Shown here: positions 8,210-17,412 of the stretch, one piece after another
How positions within the stretch are numbered: the first letter of the stretch is position 1
Layout: each line of letters begins with the position of its first letter
Source of the DNA: Sva-07 sp963698565
GTDB lineage: Bacteria; Actinomycetota; Acidimicrobiia; Acidimicrobiales; Ilumatobacteraceae
Direction of reading: 5' to 3'
DNA length: 64,000 bases
Assembly (NCBI GenBank): GCA_963698565.1
Contig: CAVORH010000037.1
Location: forward strand, 109,254-173,253
The notes under the pieces: model-generated
What the model was told of the DNA's origin: nothing
The model's input: only the letters and a program-made list of their open reading frames with translations
The model's database searches: none
Made by a program: the position numbers and the translations under genes

Positions 8210-9340
8210 TCAGCCGTCGAGGTCGCGGCAGGCATCGTAGAAGTCGTCCCAGCCGGGACGTTCGCGCACGACCGCTTCGAGGTACTCGCGCCACGCCACG
8301 GTGTCGTGGACCGGGTCACTGACCACGGCGCCGACGATGCCGCCGGCGACATCGGTCGCCCGGAGTCGCCCGTCGCCGAAGTGAGCAGCGAGGGCGAGGC
8401 CGTTGGTGACGACCGAGATCGCCTCCGCCGTCGACAGTGTGGCCGTGGGAACCTTGAGGCTGATGCGCTCGTCCTCGGTCAGGCCGGAGCGCAGCTCGCG
8501 GAAGACGGTGACGACGCGACGGATCTCGTCGGCCGCGGCCGGCACCTCGGGGAGCGCGAGGGCGACACCGAGCTCGGTGACGCGACGCTGCACGATGTCG
8601 ATCTCCTCGTCGACCGTCGCGGGCAGCGGGAGCACGACGGTGTTGAACCGGCGGCGCAGCGCACTCGACAGGTCGTTGACGCCCCGATCGCGATCGTTCG
8701 CCGTGGCGATCACGTTGAAGCCGCGAACGGCAGCGACCTCGGTGTCGAGTTCGGGGATCGGGAGCACCTTCTCCGACAGCACGGTGACGAGCGCATCCTG
8801 CACCTCGGGCGGCATCCGGGTGAGTTCCTCGACGCGCACGAGCGCTCCACGTTGCATCCCGCGGTAGACGGGGCCCGGGACGAGCGCTTCGGTGCTCGGA
8901 CCGTCGGCGAGGAGGCGGGCGTAGTTCCAGCCGTAGCGCAGGGTCTCCTCGGTGGTGCCGGCCGTTCCCTGCACCAGGAGGGTGGAGTCACCGCTGATCG
9001 CCGCGGCGAGGTGCTCGCTGACCCAGGTCTTGGCGGTACCGGGCACGCCGAGCAGGAGCAGCGCACGGTCGGTGGCGAGCGTGGCGACAGCGATCTCCAC
9101 GAGGCGCTGCTGGCCGACGTACTTCGGCGAGATCACGGTGCCGTCGGACAGTTCGCCGCCGAGCAGGTATCGCACGACCGCCCACGGCGACAGCCTCCAG
9201 CCCTGTGGCCGTTCGCGATCGTCGAGTGCCGCGAGCGCCGACAACTCGTGCGCGTACTGGTCTTCGGCGTGTGGCCGCAGCACGTCGCCCTGCGGCGCGT
9301 CGACCGGCGCCGTTCGGCCCGAAGCATCCGTTGCACTCAT
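8210..9340 (-). CDS. MoxR-type AAA+ ATPase
   Basis: About 376 residues from ATG at 9340; an ATG at 9391 in the same frame would add 17 residues. Walker A GVPGTAKT is at residues 98-105, and the Walker B region reads LVRVEELTRMP, with sensor-1-like NVIATAND. MoxR ATPases form rings that remodel or activate partner proteins, commonly with VWA proteins as adaptors. The motif after Walker A (LLVQGTAGTTEETLRYGWNY) is characteristic of the subgroup that travels with DUF5682. It is the first gene of the 9.3-4.0 kb unit; immediately upstream sits a broken DUF222 gene. Confidence 0.9.
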   Translation of the reverse strand: MSATDASGRTAPVDAPQGDVLRPHAEDQYAHELSALAALDDRERPQGWRLSPWAVVRYLLGGELSDGTVISPKYVGQQRLVEIAVATLATDRALLLLGVPGTAKTWVSEHLAAAISGDSTLLVQGTAGTTEETLRYGWNYARLLADGPSTEALVPGPVYRGMQRGALVRVEELTRMPPEVQDALVTVLSEKVLPIPELDTEVAAVRGFNVIATANDRDRGVNDLSSALRRRFNTVVLPLPATVDEEIDIVQRRVTELGVALALPEVPAAADEIRRVVTVFRELRSGLTEDERISLKVPTATLSTAEAISVVTNGLALAAHFGDGRLRATDVAGGIVGAVVSDPVHDTVAWREYLEAVVRERPGWDDFYDACRDLDG

Positions 9341-9393
9341 CGACGGTGACGCTACCGACCCACCGTCGCTGTGTTCCTGCTGCCCGACCATCG

Positions 9394-10639
9394 TCAGGCG
9401 GCCGTGCTTCGCCCGGTTCGAGACGGTGGCCCCGTGGTGTGGGTGGTGCCGCCGGGAAGGTGGAGGGTGAGTTGGCGGTTGGCGGCCAGGGTGAGGGTCC
9501 ATCCGCCTTCGCGCACCAGGTGGTGATGGCGGGTGCAGAGCGGGGCGATCGGATTCGAGGTGTCGGTCGGGCCGAGATCGCGCCACCACCATTTCACGTG
9601 GTGGATCCGGCACGCCGAGAACCCGATGGTGCAGTCGGGGTGGGCCCAGGTGCGGTGCATCGCCCGCAGCGCTCGCCGTTGGGCCCGGTTCGCCGTGCGT
9701 TCCGCTCGGCCGACGTCGAGGATCTCACCGTTGCTGCCGAGCACGGCGGGGACGATGTCGGCGTCGCAGCACATCCGGCGCACGGTGGACACCGGCAGCG
9801 GTACACCGTCGACGGTTTCGCACACGCTGTTGGCATGCAGGCCACCCACGAGGGTGGCGTCGTCGGTGAGCACCGTCACCTCCGGCACACGATCCGCGCC
9901 CGGCCCCGCTCCCACGGCCGCGACGACGGCGTCGACCTGCGTCCGCTTCCACGGTGTGCGGGCGTTGCCGTCGGCCTTGCGCAGGCTCGCCAGCTGTGCG
10001 TCGATCGCGCTCCATACGGTTGCGTCGCTCACCGGGTCGAGCTCGAGGAGCGAGAGGCGCATCCCGGTGGTCTTGTCGACCCAGCGCTTCACCTTGGCTT
10101 GCGCCCGCTGCCGATCGAGTTCGGCGGCGTCACCGGCACCGTCGGTGCTGGCGGCGACGATCTGACGAGCGACGCCGCGGCACTCACGGGTGAACGCGTC
10201 GACGCTCATCGTCCGAGCCGCCGCCAACAGGTCGTCCTCGTACGTGAGGAACGCCGCGAGCAGTGGCTCGTCGAGCCCCTTGGTGGCGGCGGCCATGGCG
10301 TCGAGATGCCCGGACGACACCTCGGCGTTGCCGAGCGCACCTTCGAAGCTGTTCGCCTGGCTCGCCACCCGCTCACGGTCGGCAACGATCGCCGCCTCCC
10401 TGCCGGACTGCCCTCCGTGGTTGGCGAGCGTGGTTGGCGAGCAGCGACGTGGGCGGTTCGGCCCGCCCCTGGGCGGCCAGCTCGCGGCTGCGGCGAGTGC
10501 ACCGAAGTTCGTAGGCGTCGAGGTGGTTGCGCACCTCGCGCACAGTGCGGACGTGGTCGGCCAGTTCGTCGCGGTCGGCAACCTCGGGGTCCGTTGCGAG
10601 CAGCGCCTCCACGGCGTGTCGCACCCGTTCGGTCTCCAT
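9394..10639 (-). pseudogene. DUF222/HNH endonuclease gene broken by a 13-bp tandem duplication
   Basis: The start ATG at 10639 follows a strong ribosome site (GGAGGA). The first ~70 residues (from METERVRHAVEALL to TSLLANHA) are in one frame; the rest (from NHGGQSGREAAIV to the end) is in another. Exactly at the join the 13-base unit CTCGCCAACCACG (minus strand) occurs twice, at 10416-10441. Removing one copy restores SLLANHGGQSGRE and one continuous DUF222 protein. The C-terminal HNH domain is intact (IHHVKWWW, PLCTRHHHLVREGGW). DUF222-HNH genes are a highly repeated actinobacterial family, sometimes linked to mobility (family knowledge); their function is poorly known. Confidence 0.85.
10416..10441. 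repeat. 13-bp perfect tandem duplication causing a frameshift
   Basis: CGTGGTTGGCGAG occurs twice back to back (10416-10428 and 10429-10441). Thirteen is not a multiple of three, so it shifts the DUF222 frame by one. Confidence 0.95.
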
Positions 10640-10790
10640 CGGTTCCTCCGATCGTTCGTGGTCGAAATCAGGAGGGAGTCGGTACGGACATGATGGCAGA
10701 GGGGTGTGGCAGGGTTGCGGCGACACCGACCGACCGACGACTCGATGCCGTCGACCTCAAGGTCGAGCCGGTCGGCGCCGATGCGAGCAC

Positions 10791-11648
10791 ATGGGTCTGA
10801 GGCTGCTGACGCTGCGCCAGGACGACACGTGCGCGCGGTGTTCGGCGCCGGTACCGGCGCGGTCGAAGGCGTGGTGGGACCGGTACTCGAACTGGGTGGT
10901 CTGTGTGATCTGCGAGCCGGTACGCAGCTCCGATCCGTTGCCGCCTCCTCCGGCGATCGAGCGAGGGACGGCAGGACCGTCGACCGAGCGGGAGCACCAG
11001 CGTCGAGTGGCCGGGCAGGACCGCGAGCACGAGTCGAGGCGAGGCCCGGGCGTGGTGGGCCGGGTCATGAAGCTGCTCGCCGACGAGCCGTCGTCCATGA
11101 CGGTCGCTGCGAAGGGGGTCGAGAGCGAGCGCCGGCTCACCCGTCTCCTCGACACCGAGCTGGTGGACGCGGTGACGTTGCACGATCGCAAGGTGCCTGC
11201 CACGCGCGGCAGCCTCGACCATCTCGTGGTCGCACCGTCGGGCATCTGGTTGATCGATGCGATGCGCGATGCGGGCGAGGTGGAGTGCCGGTCGACGGGG
11301 ACGTTCGGTTCGGGGGAACCGCGGTTGTTCGTCGACGGCCGCAACCAGACCCGTTGGGTTCATGCGATGGGCTGGCACGTGGCGGCAGTTCGGGCGCAGC
11401 TCGACACGATCGGTTTCGGCGAGGTGCCGGTGCACCCGGTGGTCTGCTTCACCTCGTCGCGGTGGGCGCGCGGGGCCTCCCCGTTCGACGTGCACGGCGT
11501 GTTGGTGACGTGGCCGTCCGCGCTGGTGGAGACGATCGGCGCACCCGGCCCCCTCGACATCCGGCTGATCGATCTGGTGGCCGGCCATCTGACCTCGTCA
11601 CTGGAGGCATGCGGTCCACCGGCGACGCCCCAGGGTCGCGAGCTGTGA
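10791..11648 (+). CDS. NERD-domain protein
   Basis: About 285 residues from ATG at 10791. The first ~40 residues contain CARC and CVIC, a zinc-ribbon-like pair of CxxC knuckles. A charged linker follows, and residues ~100-260 form a NERD (nuclease-related) domain: GVESERRLTRLL, SLDHLVVAPSGIWLIDAM, VHPVVCFTSS. NERD is related to Holliday-junction resolvase and restriction-type folds, and the D in SLDHLVVAPSG is the expected core acidic residue. It may act on DNA, but many NERD proteins have no known activity. It lies divergent from the DUF222 gene in the accessory stretch. Confidence 0.8.
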   Translation: MGLRLLTLRQDDTCARCSAPVPARSKAWWDRYSNWVVCVICEPVRSSDPLPPPPAIERGTAGPSTEREHQRRVAGQDREHESRRGPGVVGRVMKLLADEPSSMTVAAKGVESERRLTRLLDTELVDAVTLHDRKVPATRGSLDHLVVAPSGIWLIDAMRDAGEVECRSTGTFGSGEPRLFVDGRNQTRWVHAMGWHVAAVRAQLDTIGFGEVPVHPVVCFTSSRWARGASPFDVHGVLVTWPSALVETIGAPGPLDIRLIDLVAGHLTSSLEACGPPATPQGREL

Positions 11649-11732
11649 CGACCGGGGAGGTTCCCGCCGGCCATTCGCCCACACGACACAGGGAGTGACT
11701 TCAGATCTCGAACCTCGTGCCGATGAAGTGGT

Positions 11733-12551
11733 GTGCAGGATCGATACAGCGACGACGTCGGACAGTTCTTGAAGGTGGCGCTGATGCGTTGGCTGGTCTC
11801 GCCGTCACCGTACGGTCACGGTCACGGTCACGGTCACGGTCACCGGCTCGGGGTGGTCTGGTTGCGGGAGCCGGGTGCAGATCACCGGGCCGACGGTGAT
11901 CCCCTCACCTACCTCCACTCGACCCACGACGCCGATGAGGACCTGCGTTCACTCGATCCCGAGCTGTACGACCATCTCCGGTCGATGGCGACCCGGCAGG
12001 GCCGCCCGGTGTCGATTCGTGAGACGTGCGCGATCTTGCCGACGGATGCCGTGTGCTTCGACCGTCCACTGCGCTTCGACGACCTCCTGCGCGATGATCG
12101 TGCCGCTCGGGTGGTCAGCCGGCAGCGATGGTTCCACGAGGCGATGGTTGCGGTTGCTCCGTGTTCGCTCGTGTTCCTCGACTCCGACGACGGTGCCGCC
12201 GGAGACGACCCGCAGCGGCCGTGGAGCGACGACGCCGACGGAGGCGTCTGGATGTCGGAGGTCGAGCGACTGCTGGAGCGCGGCCAGAGTGTGGTGACGC
12301 ATCAACTCGTCGGCTCGTCGCAGGCGCTGCCGAAGTTGGCCGAGACGCACATGCGCCACATCCACGAGGCCCTGGGCGTGGAACCGTTGACCATGGCGCA
12401 GCAGTCGAACGGCTGCGTACGGCTGATCACGGTGATTCCACACCAGCGTCACCGGTCGGACCTCCAGCACCGCATCGGTGCGCTGCAGCTGTCACGTTGG
12501 GGCGACGAGTTCCGCGTGTACCGCCTGCGCAACTCACTCGTTGCGGTGTGA
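11733..12551 (+). CDS. Protein of unknown function with a Gly-His repeat
   Basis: 272 residues from GTG at 11733; an ATG at 11784 (17 codons later) is an alternative start, and neither has a clear ribosome site. Near residue 28 a run of five Gly-His pairs is encoded by a hexanucleotide repeat. The rest is soluble, acidic and rich in Asp and His (DPLTYLHSTHDADEDL), with a cysteine-containing middle (RETCAILPTDAVCFDRPL) and a C-terminal alpha/beta part (CVRLITVIPHQRHR). I do not recognise a family. It stands convergent to the peptidase gene. Confidence 0.65.
   Translation: MQDRYSDDVGQFLKVALMRWLVSPSPYGHGHGHGHGHRLGVVWLREPGADHRADGDPLTYLHSTHDADEDLRSLDPELYDHLRSMATRQGRPVSIRETCAILPTDAVCFDRPLRFDDLLRDDRAARVVSRQRWFHEAMVAVAPCSLVFLDSDDGAAGDDPQRPWSDDADGGVWMSEVERLLERGQSVVTHQLVGSSQALPKLAETHMRHIHEALGVEPLTMAQQSNGCVRLITVIPHQRHRSDLQHRIGALQLSRWGDEFRVYRLRNSLVAV
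11814..11843. repeat. Hexanucleotide repeat GGTCAC x5
   Basis: Five in-frame GGTCAC units inside the preceding unknown gene encode alternating Gly-His. Length change would keep the frame, so the tract could vary between strains. Confidence 0.9.
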
Positions 12552-12593
12552 GGCGCTGAGTCCAGCGGTTGCCGGCGGGTCGCGCCGGTGATG

Positions 12594-12632
12594 CGATCTC
12601 GTCTGCGCAGCGGCCCGTGCCGTCCGAGATCG
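12594..12632. terminator. Possible bidirectional terminator hairpin
   Basis: CGATCTCG (12594-12601) pairs perfectly with CGAGATCG (12625-12632) between two convergent genes. The loop contains the short palindrome CTGCGCAG. There is no U tract. Confidence 0.4.
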
Positions 12633-14510
12633 TCAGGAGCCGGCCTTGCGCAGCGCCTCGGCCCGGGCCAGCGGGTCGACAGGGAGCCCGTCGGGCGCTG
12701 GTGACGTCGTCGGTGTCGGCCGGGGCGGTGGCGGCTTGCTGGCGAGCATCGCAGCGATCGCCGAGGCGTGCAGCCGGCCGGTGTCGACGACCTCCTCGTC
12801 CCCGGCGGCCTCGGTGCGCTCGACGACTCGACCCGACGTGCGGAGCGGGCCGAGCGCGTCGTCGTCCGTCGGCCGACCCAGCAGCGCGACCGGTTCAGGG
12901 TCGATGGGCGCGAGCAGTTCGGCGACGATGTCGAGCAGCGACCCGTCGACGGGTCCGACGAGTTCGGCGTCCTCGAACGAGACGAGCTGCAGCTCGTCGA
13001 GCCGCCCGCTGGCGAGCTCCGAGCCGTAGCGGGCGAGGGCGTCGCCGAGAGGCGTCACCGACGCGATCGCAGTGGCGGTGGCGACCGGTGGCGGCAGCTG
13101 GGCGAGCAAGATGCTCTGCAGGAGGTCGCCGGCGCCGACCGCGACGACGTGCAGGTCGAAGTCCATCTGGGCGCGTTTGCGGGTGAGCGCGGCGGCGAGG
13201 GTGTGCGCTCCTCCCCCGTCGGCGGCGGCACGCGTCGAGCGGTCGACGAGCTGCTCCCAGATCGGTCGGGCCACCGAGGCCCTGACGGCCTCGTCGACGA
13301 ACGGTTCGCTGCGTCGGTACGGCGGTTCGCCGGCGTGGTTGCGGGGGGCGTGGTAACGGACCCACCGGTCGAGCTCGTCGACCAGCTCGCTCCCCCACGA
13401 GGTCTCCCACACGACGAAGATCGGGTAGATCTCTGCGGCCATGTACCGGTCACGTTGTTCGCGGTACCGGTCGATCGTCTCGGGCGTCGGCCGCCATCCG
13501 TCGTCGGTGACCACGGCGACGCGGCGCCGGGTCCACTCGGCGGTTCGTTCGCCGAACAGGAACGTCATCGTGCCGAACGAGCCCGCATCCATCTCATAGA
13601 GGCCGTCGCTCGCCAGCTTGCCGTCGTCGCGCAGGACGACGAGGTGGGGCCACAGATCTCGGTAGGCAGCCACCTCGTCGGCGCTCGGCGCCGGCCGTTC
13701 GAGTCGGCCGCCGAGGTCGCCGAGCGTGCCGGGGTCGAGGTCGACCACCCACGTGTCGTGGCCGTCGACCACCCACTCGTCGTAAGGCAGCAGGGCGTAC
13801 CCCTCGGTGCCCCATTCGGGGCCCCACGAGTTGTGCACCCAGAAGCCGTCGTCGTCGTAGCCGACGATCACGAACGCGTGGCCGCCCTTCTCGGGGTCGT
13901 CGGGCCGCCGTTCGATCCGTGACGGGACGTCGGGGAGGAACAGGCGGTACCACCCGAGGTGGATCTGGGCGGCGGCGAACAGCGGGTGACCCTCGGCGAG
14001 CGCCCGGCGCATCCGGTCGACGTCGGCGTGCATGATCCGGCGATAGCTGACGAGTGGCCGGTGGCGGGCGTCGAGCACCCGGGCGAGGGTGAGCGCGCCG
14101 TGCTTGTCGCCGTGTTCGTCGTCGGGGTCGTACGGCCACAGCTCGTCGAGGGCGACGCCGGTGCGGCGCCACCCGCGCAGCGCGCCACGCAGCGTCGAGC
14201 CCTCCTCGAAGTCCTCGTCGTCGTACAGCTGGGCGATCTCGTAGAGCATCCGTCGGCTGACCGACGGGAGTGCGGGGTCGTCGTGGTGACGGCGGAGGTG
14301 GTAGTTGGCGATGGCGGCGAGGGCGAACCCGGTGCATTCCTCGCCGCGCTGGTGCCAGGTGATCCCGACGAGTCGCTGGTAGTCGGCGGGATCCACCCGG
14401 TCGGGCGGCTCGACCGCGTCGTCGGCGGGTTCCCAGAACAGGTCGCGCTGGTCGGGAGCGTCGGGGACGATGTTGGTGGCGATCTCGGTGGGGCGGGGCT
14501 CAGCGGGCAT
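12633..14510 (-). CDS. Papain-like (C1 family) cysteine peptidase with C-terminal extension
   Basis: 625 residues. The start ATG at 14510 overlaps the end of the cyclase gene by 11 bases, implying coupled translation. Residues ~45-260 are a C1-type peptidase: oxyanion Gln54 and catalytic Cys59 in QRGEECTGFALA, His211 in GGHAFVIVGYDD and Asn227 in HNSWGPEWGTEGY. There is no signal peptide, so it is probably cytoplasmic. The remaining ~360 residues (starting near DLWPHLVVLRDDG) form an alpha/beta region resembling nothing I recognise, then a proline-rich tail. The pairing with a sensor NTPase suggests a regulated protease; substrates are unknown. Confidence 0.85.
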   Translation of the reverse strand: MPAEPRPTEIATNIVPDAPDQRDLFWEPADDAVEPPDRVDPADYQRLVGITWHQRGEECTGFALAAIANYHLRRHHDDPALPSVSRRMLYEIAQLYDDEDFEEGSTLRGALRGWRRTGVALDELWPYDPDDEHGDKHGALTLARVLDARHRPLVSYRRIMHADVDRMRRALAEGHPLFAAAQIHLGWYRLFLPDVPSRIERRPDDPEKGGHAFVIVGYDDDGFWVHNSWGPEWGTEGYALLPYDEWVVDGHDTWVVDLDPGTLGDLGGRLERPAPSADEVAAYRDLWPHLVVLRDDGKLASDGLYEMDAGSFGTMTFLFGERTAEWTRRRVAVVTDDGWRPTPETIDRYREQRDRYMAAEIYPIFVVWETSWGSELVDELDRWVRYHAPRNHAGEPPYRRSEPFVDEAVRASVARPIWEQLVDRSTRAAADGGGAHTLAAALTRKRAQMDFDLHVVAVGAGDLLQSILLAQLPPPVATATAIASVTPLGDALARYGSELASGRLDELQLVSFEDAELVGPVDGSLLDIVAELLAPIDPEPVALLGRPTDDDALGPLRTSGRVVERTEAAGDEEVVDTGRLHASAIAAMLASKPPPPRPTPTTSPAPDGLPVDPLARAEALRKAGS

Positions 14511-17307
14511 GGGCGGAGTCGATCGACTCGGACGAGGGGTCGGCCGTCTCGAGGAACGCCTCGAGCGCCGCGATTCCGATCGCGATCGCCTCTGCCTTGG
14601 TGCGTCGTTCGCCGGCACGGAAACGGGGACCGAACTCGTCCGGACCGAGTTGTGCCTCGAGTCGGGAGCGGGTGGTGGCGAGGTCGTCGAGCACGTAGGC
14701 GATCTGTCGGACCAGTGACTTCTCGTAGGCGGCGGACGCGGCACCGACCAGCGTCGCCGCAGTGGGCAGGTCGTCGATGATCGACGCGGCGTACTGGAGG
14801 ATCGAGTAGTCGTCCTGCTCGAACCAGGACTGACCGGGCCCGTCGAGGGCGGACAGCCAGTGCCGCGCTGCGGTGGCGGGGTCGCCGGCGCTGCGGGCGA
14901 CGAGGCCGAGCATCGTGTCGTTGGTGATCACCCCCGGCTGGACGCTCAGCTCGACGAACCGCTCGTGCGACTCGACGAGGTGGGGCCGGGCATCCGCTCC
15001 CCGCCCGGCGTAGGTCAGTGCCTGACCGAGGTTCGACATCGTCACGGCGATCGACATCGCGTGGTCGGCGGATCGTGCATGCCCGAGTGCGTCCCTGAAG
15101 CTGGCTTCGGCGTCGCCGTACCGGCCTTCGACCATCTCGCCGTAGCCGAGGGTGCATCCCACCAGTGCCAGCGTGGCCGAATCTCCGAGTTCGACGTAGA
15201 GCTCGGCCGCCTCGTCGAGGACCGGGCGTGCGGCCTCGATGCGACCGACGTCGACCAGGTAGTTGCCGAGGTTGGTGAGGGCCCCCGCGAGACGCATCGG
15301 GTCGCCGAGCCGACGGCGGATCGCGACCTGTTCGGTCACCGCCTCGATGGCGGTCTTCGGATCGCCGGCGCCGCTCAGCACGCTGGCATAGCTGTGCAGC
15401 ACGTCGGCGCGGATCTCTTCGGACAGCTCGGGGTCATCGTCGAGGAGTGTCCGGCACCAGTCGGTTCCTTCGCGGAACAGCCCGGCGGCGTACCAGAGGT
15501 AGCCGAGGCCGCCGATGATCCGTCCGGCCAGTTCGTGGCGATGGGTGTCGGTGGTGAACCGGAGGGCACTGCGGAACTCGGCTTCGTCGGCGTCGAGGAT
15601 GCGCAGCGCCTCGGCGAGGTCGCCGGCGCGCTGCTTCGTCTGGAGTTCCTTCGCGCTGCGGGCGAAGTACTCGGCATGACGCTCGCGCAGCGTCTCGATC
15701 TCACCGGCTGCGGCGAGCCGGCTCTGGGCGAACTCGCGGATGCTCTCGAGCAGGTGGTAGCGGGTGGCGCCGTCGGTGCCCTGTTCGGTGGCGACCATCG
15801 ACTTGTCGACGAGCGCGGCGAGCAGGTCGAGCACGTCGAGTTCGTCGAGCACGTCGAGTGCGTCGAGGTCATCGTCGGCGCACGTTCCCTCGGCGGCTTC
15901 GAGCTGGAAGTCGGCGGCGAACACCCCGAGCCGGCGGAAGAGTGTCCGTTCGTCGTCATCGAGGAGGTCGTGGCTCCACTCGATGGTGCTGAGCAGCGTC
16001 TCCTGTCTGGGTGTGGTGGTGCGATCGGCACCGGTGAGCAGCTTGAACCGCTTCCCGAGACGTTGGACGATCTGGCCGGGCGACATCGACCGGAGACGGG
16101 CCGCAGCGAGCTCGATGGCGAGCGGGATGCCGTCGAGGTGGCGACAGATCGACACGACGTCGGCGACGTTGTCGGCGGTGACCTCGAAGGCCAGGTCGGC
16201 GAGGCGGGCTCGTTCGGTGAACAGCCGGACGGCGTCGTAGGCCATGGCGGCGGAGGGTTCGATGTCGGGGTCGGGCACCGTGAGCGACGGCACCCGGTAC
16301 ACCACTTCGCCGGTGACGCCGAGGCGTTGGCGGCTGGTGGCGAGCACGGCGAGTTGCGGGCATCTCGTGAGGAGTTCGCGGCAGAATCCGGCGACGGGGT
16401 CGACGATCTGTTCGCAGTTGTCGAGCACGAGCAGGATCCGCTGGGCGCCGATCGTTTCGGCGAGGGTGACGTGCAGTGGTTGCCCGCTGTCCGGAGTGAC
16501 ACCGAAGAGCTGTGCGATCTCCTCGACGAGCACACGGCGGTCGACGATGGCGCCCAGTTCGGCCATGCGGAGCCCGTCGGGGAAGTCGGAGACCATCCGT
16601 TCGGCGACGCGGACCGCGAGGCGGGTCTTGCCGGCGCCGCCCGCGCCGGACAGCGTGACCATCCGGTTCTTGCGCACGAGGTCGGCGACATCGGTGACCT
16701 CGCGGCTGCGGCCGACGAAGCTCGTGAGCTGGACCGGGAGCGCGTCCTCCGGCCCCTCGACGGTGCGCAGGCGCGGGTACTCGGCCGGGAACTCGGGGTG
16801 GCAGATCTGGTGGAGGTGGGCGGGTTCGGCGAGACCGCGCAGGCGGTGGATGCCGAGGTCGAGGAGTGCGACGTCGTCGGGCAGCCCGGTTCCGAGCCGG
16901 TCGACGGTCGGTTGCGACACGACGATCTGGTGGGCGTGGGCGCTGGCGGAGATCCGGGCGGCACGGTTGACGGCACCACCGAAGTAGTCACCGCTGCGCA
17001 GCGTGGCGGTTCCGGAGTGCAGGCCGATCCGGACGGGCAGGTCGAGCCCGTTGACGGGGTTGCGCATCGCGAGCTGGATCTCGACCGCCGCCGACACCGC
17101 CGCAGTCGCCGATCCGAAGGCGACGGCGAAACTGTCGCCGGCGGTGGTGAAGACGTACCCGTCGAGGCCGTCGACGATCGCGCTGATGCGTCGGTCGTGT
17201 TCGGCGAGCGCGTCGGTCATCGCCTCGGGGTGCTGGTCCCAGAGCGCGGTCGAACCGACGATGTCGGTGAACAGGAACGTCACCTCGCCCGATGGTGGTT
17301 GTGTCAT
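14500..17307 (-). CDS. Class III nucleotide cyclase fused to NTPase and TPR domains
   Basis: 935 residues from ATG at 17307, preceded by GGAG at a good distance; an ATG at 17334 is the alternative. Residues 7-170 form a class III cyclase domain with both metal-binding Asp (Asp15 in FTDIVGST, Asp58 in TAGDSF) and the transition-state Asn114/Arg118 (GGAVNRAARIS). Residues ~195-500 form an NB-ARC/STAND NTPase: Walker A GAGGAGKT at 221-228, Walker B ILLVLDNCEQI, then ATSRQRLG. The C-terminal ~400 residues are TPR-like helical repeats. This layout is common in actinobacterial regulators, usually with a LuxR or SARP DNA-binding domain; none is visible here. It is coupled to the papain-like peptidase downstream. 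Confidence 0.9.
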   Translation of the reverse strand: MTQPPSGEVTFLFTDIVGSTALWDQHPEAMTDALAEHDRRISAIVDGLDGYVFTTAGDSFAVAFGSATAAVSAAVEIQLAMRNPVNGLDLPVRIGLHSGTATLRSGDYFGGAVNRAARISASAHAHQIVVSQPTVDRLGTGLPDDVALLDLGIHRLRGLAEPAHLHQICHPEFPAEYPRLRTVEGPEDALPVQLTSFVGRSREVTDVADLVRKNRMVTLSGAGGAGKTRLAVRVAERMVSDFPDGLRMAELGAIVDRRVLVEEIAQLFGVTPDSGQPLHVTLAETIGAQRILLVLDNCEQIVDPVAGFCRELLTRCPQLAVLATSRQRLGVTGEVVYRVPSLTVPDPDIEPSAAMAYDAVRLFTERARLADLAFEVTADNVADVVSICRHLDGIPLAIELAAARLRSMSPGQIVQRLGKRFKLLTGADRTTTPRQETLLSTIEWSHDLLDDDERTLFRRLGVFAADFQLEAAEGTCADDDLDALDVLDELDVLDLLAALVDKSMVATEQGTDGATRYHLLESIREFAQSRLAAAGEIETLRERHAEYFARSAKELQTKQRAGDLAEALRILDADEAEFRSALRFTTDTHRHELAGRIIGGLGYLWYAAGLFREGTDWCRTLLDDDPELSEEIRADVLHSYASVLSGAGDPKTAIEAVTEQVAIRRRLGDPMRLAGALTNLGNYLVDVGRIEAARPVLDEAAELYVELGDSATLALVGCTLGYGEMVEGRYGDAEASFRDALGHARSADHAMSIAVTMSNLGQALTYAGRGADARPHLVESHERFVELSVQPGVITNDTMLGLVARSAGDPATAARHWLSALDGPGQSWFEQDDYSILQYAASIIDDLPTAATLVGAASAAYEKSLVRQIAYVLDDLATTRSRLEAQLGPDEFGPRFRAGERRTKAEAIAIGIAALEAFLETADPSSESIDSAHAR

Positions 17308-17412
17308 GAGTCTCCGAGGGGTCGCTTGCGACATCCTGCCACGCGTGTGACACTGCCAGTTCACCTGGTTGGGCTGTGGGGGCTCGGCCGACGAACTTCC
17401 CCGGGGGGCGGC
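17308..17412. promoter_or_regulatory. Divergent intergenic region
   Basis: These 105 bases separate the cyclase gene (minus) from the repeat-tailed gene (plus) and must hold both promoters. I could not identify convincing -10/-35 boxes. Confidence 0.4.

Noticed and set aside
6263..9349. A 1028-codon plus-strand open frame opposite DUF5682 and MoxR
   Set aside because: A GC-bias shadow: no domain, repetitive Arg/Gly/His content, and the minus-strand genes have clear motifs.
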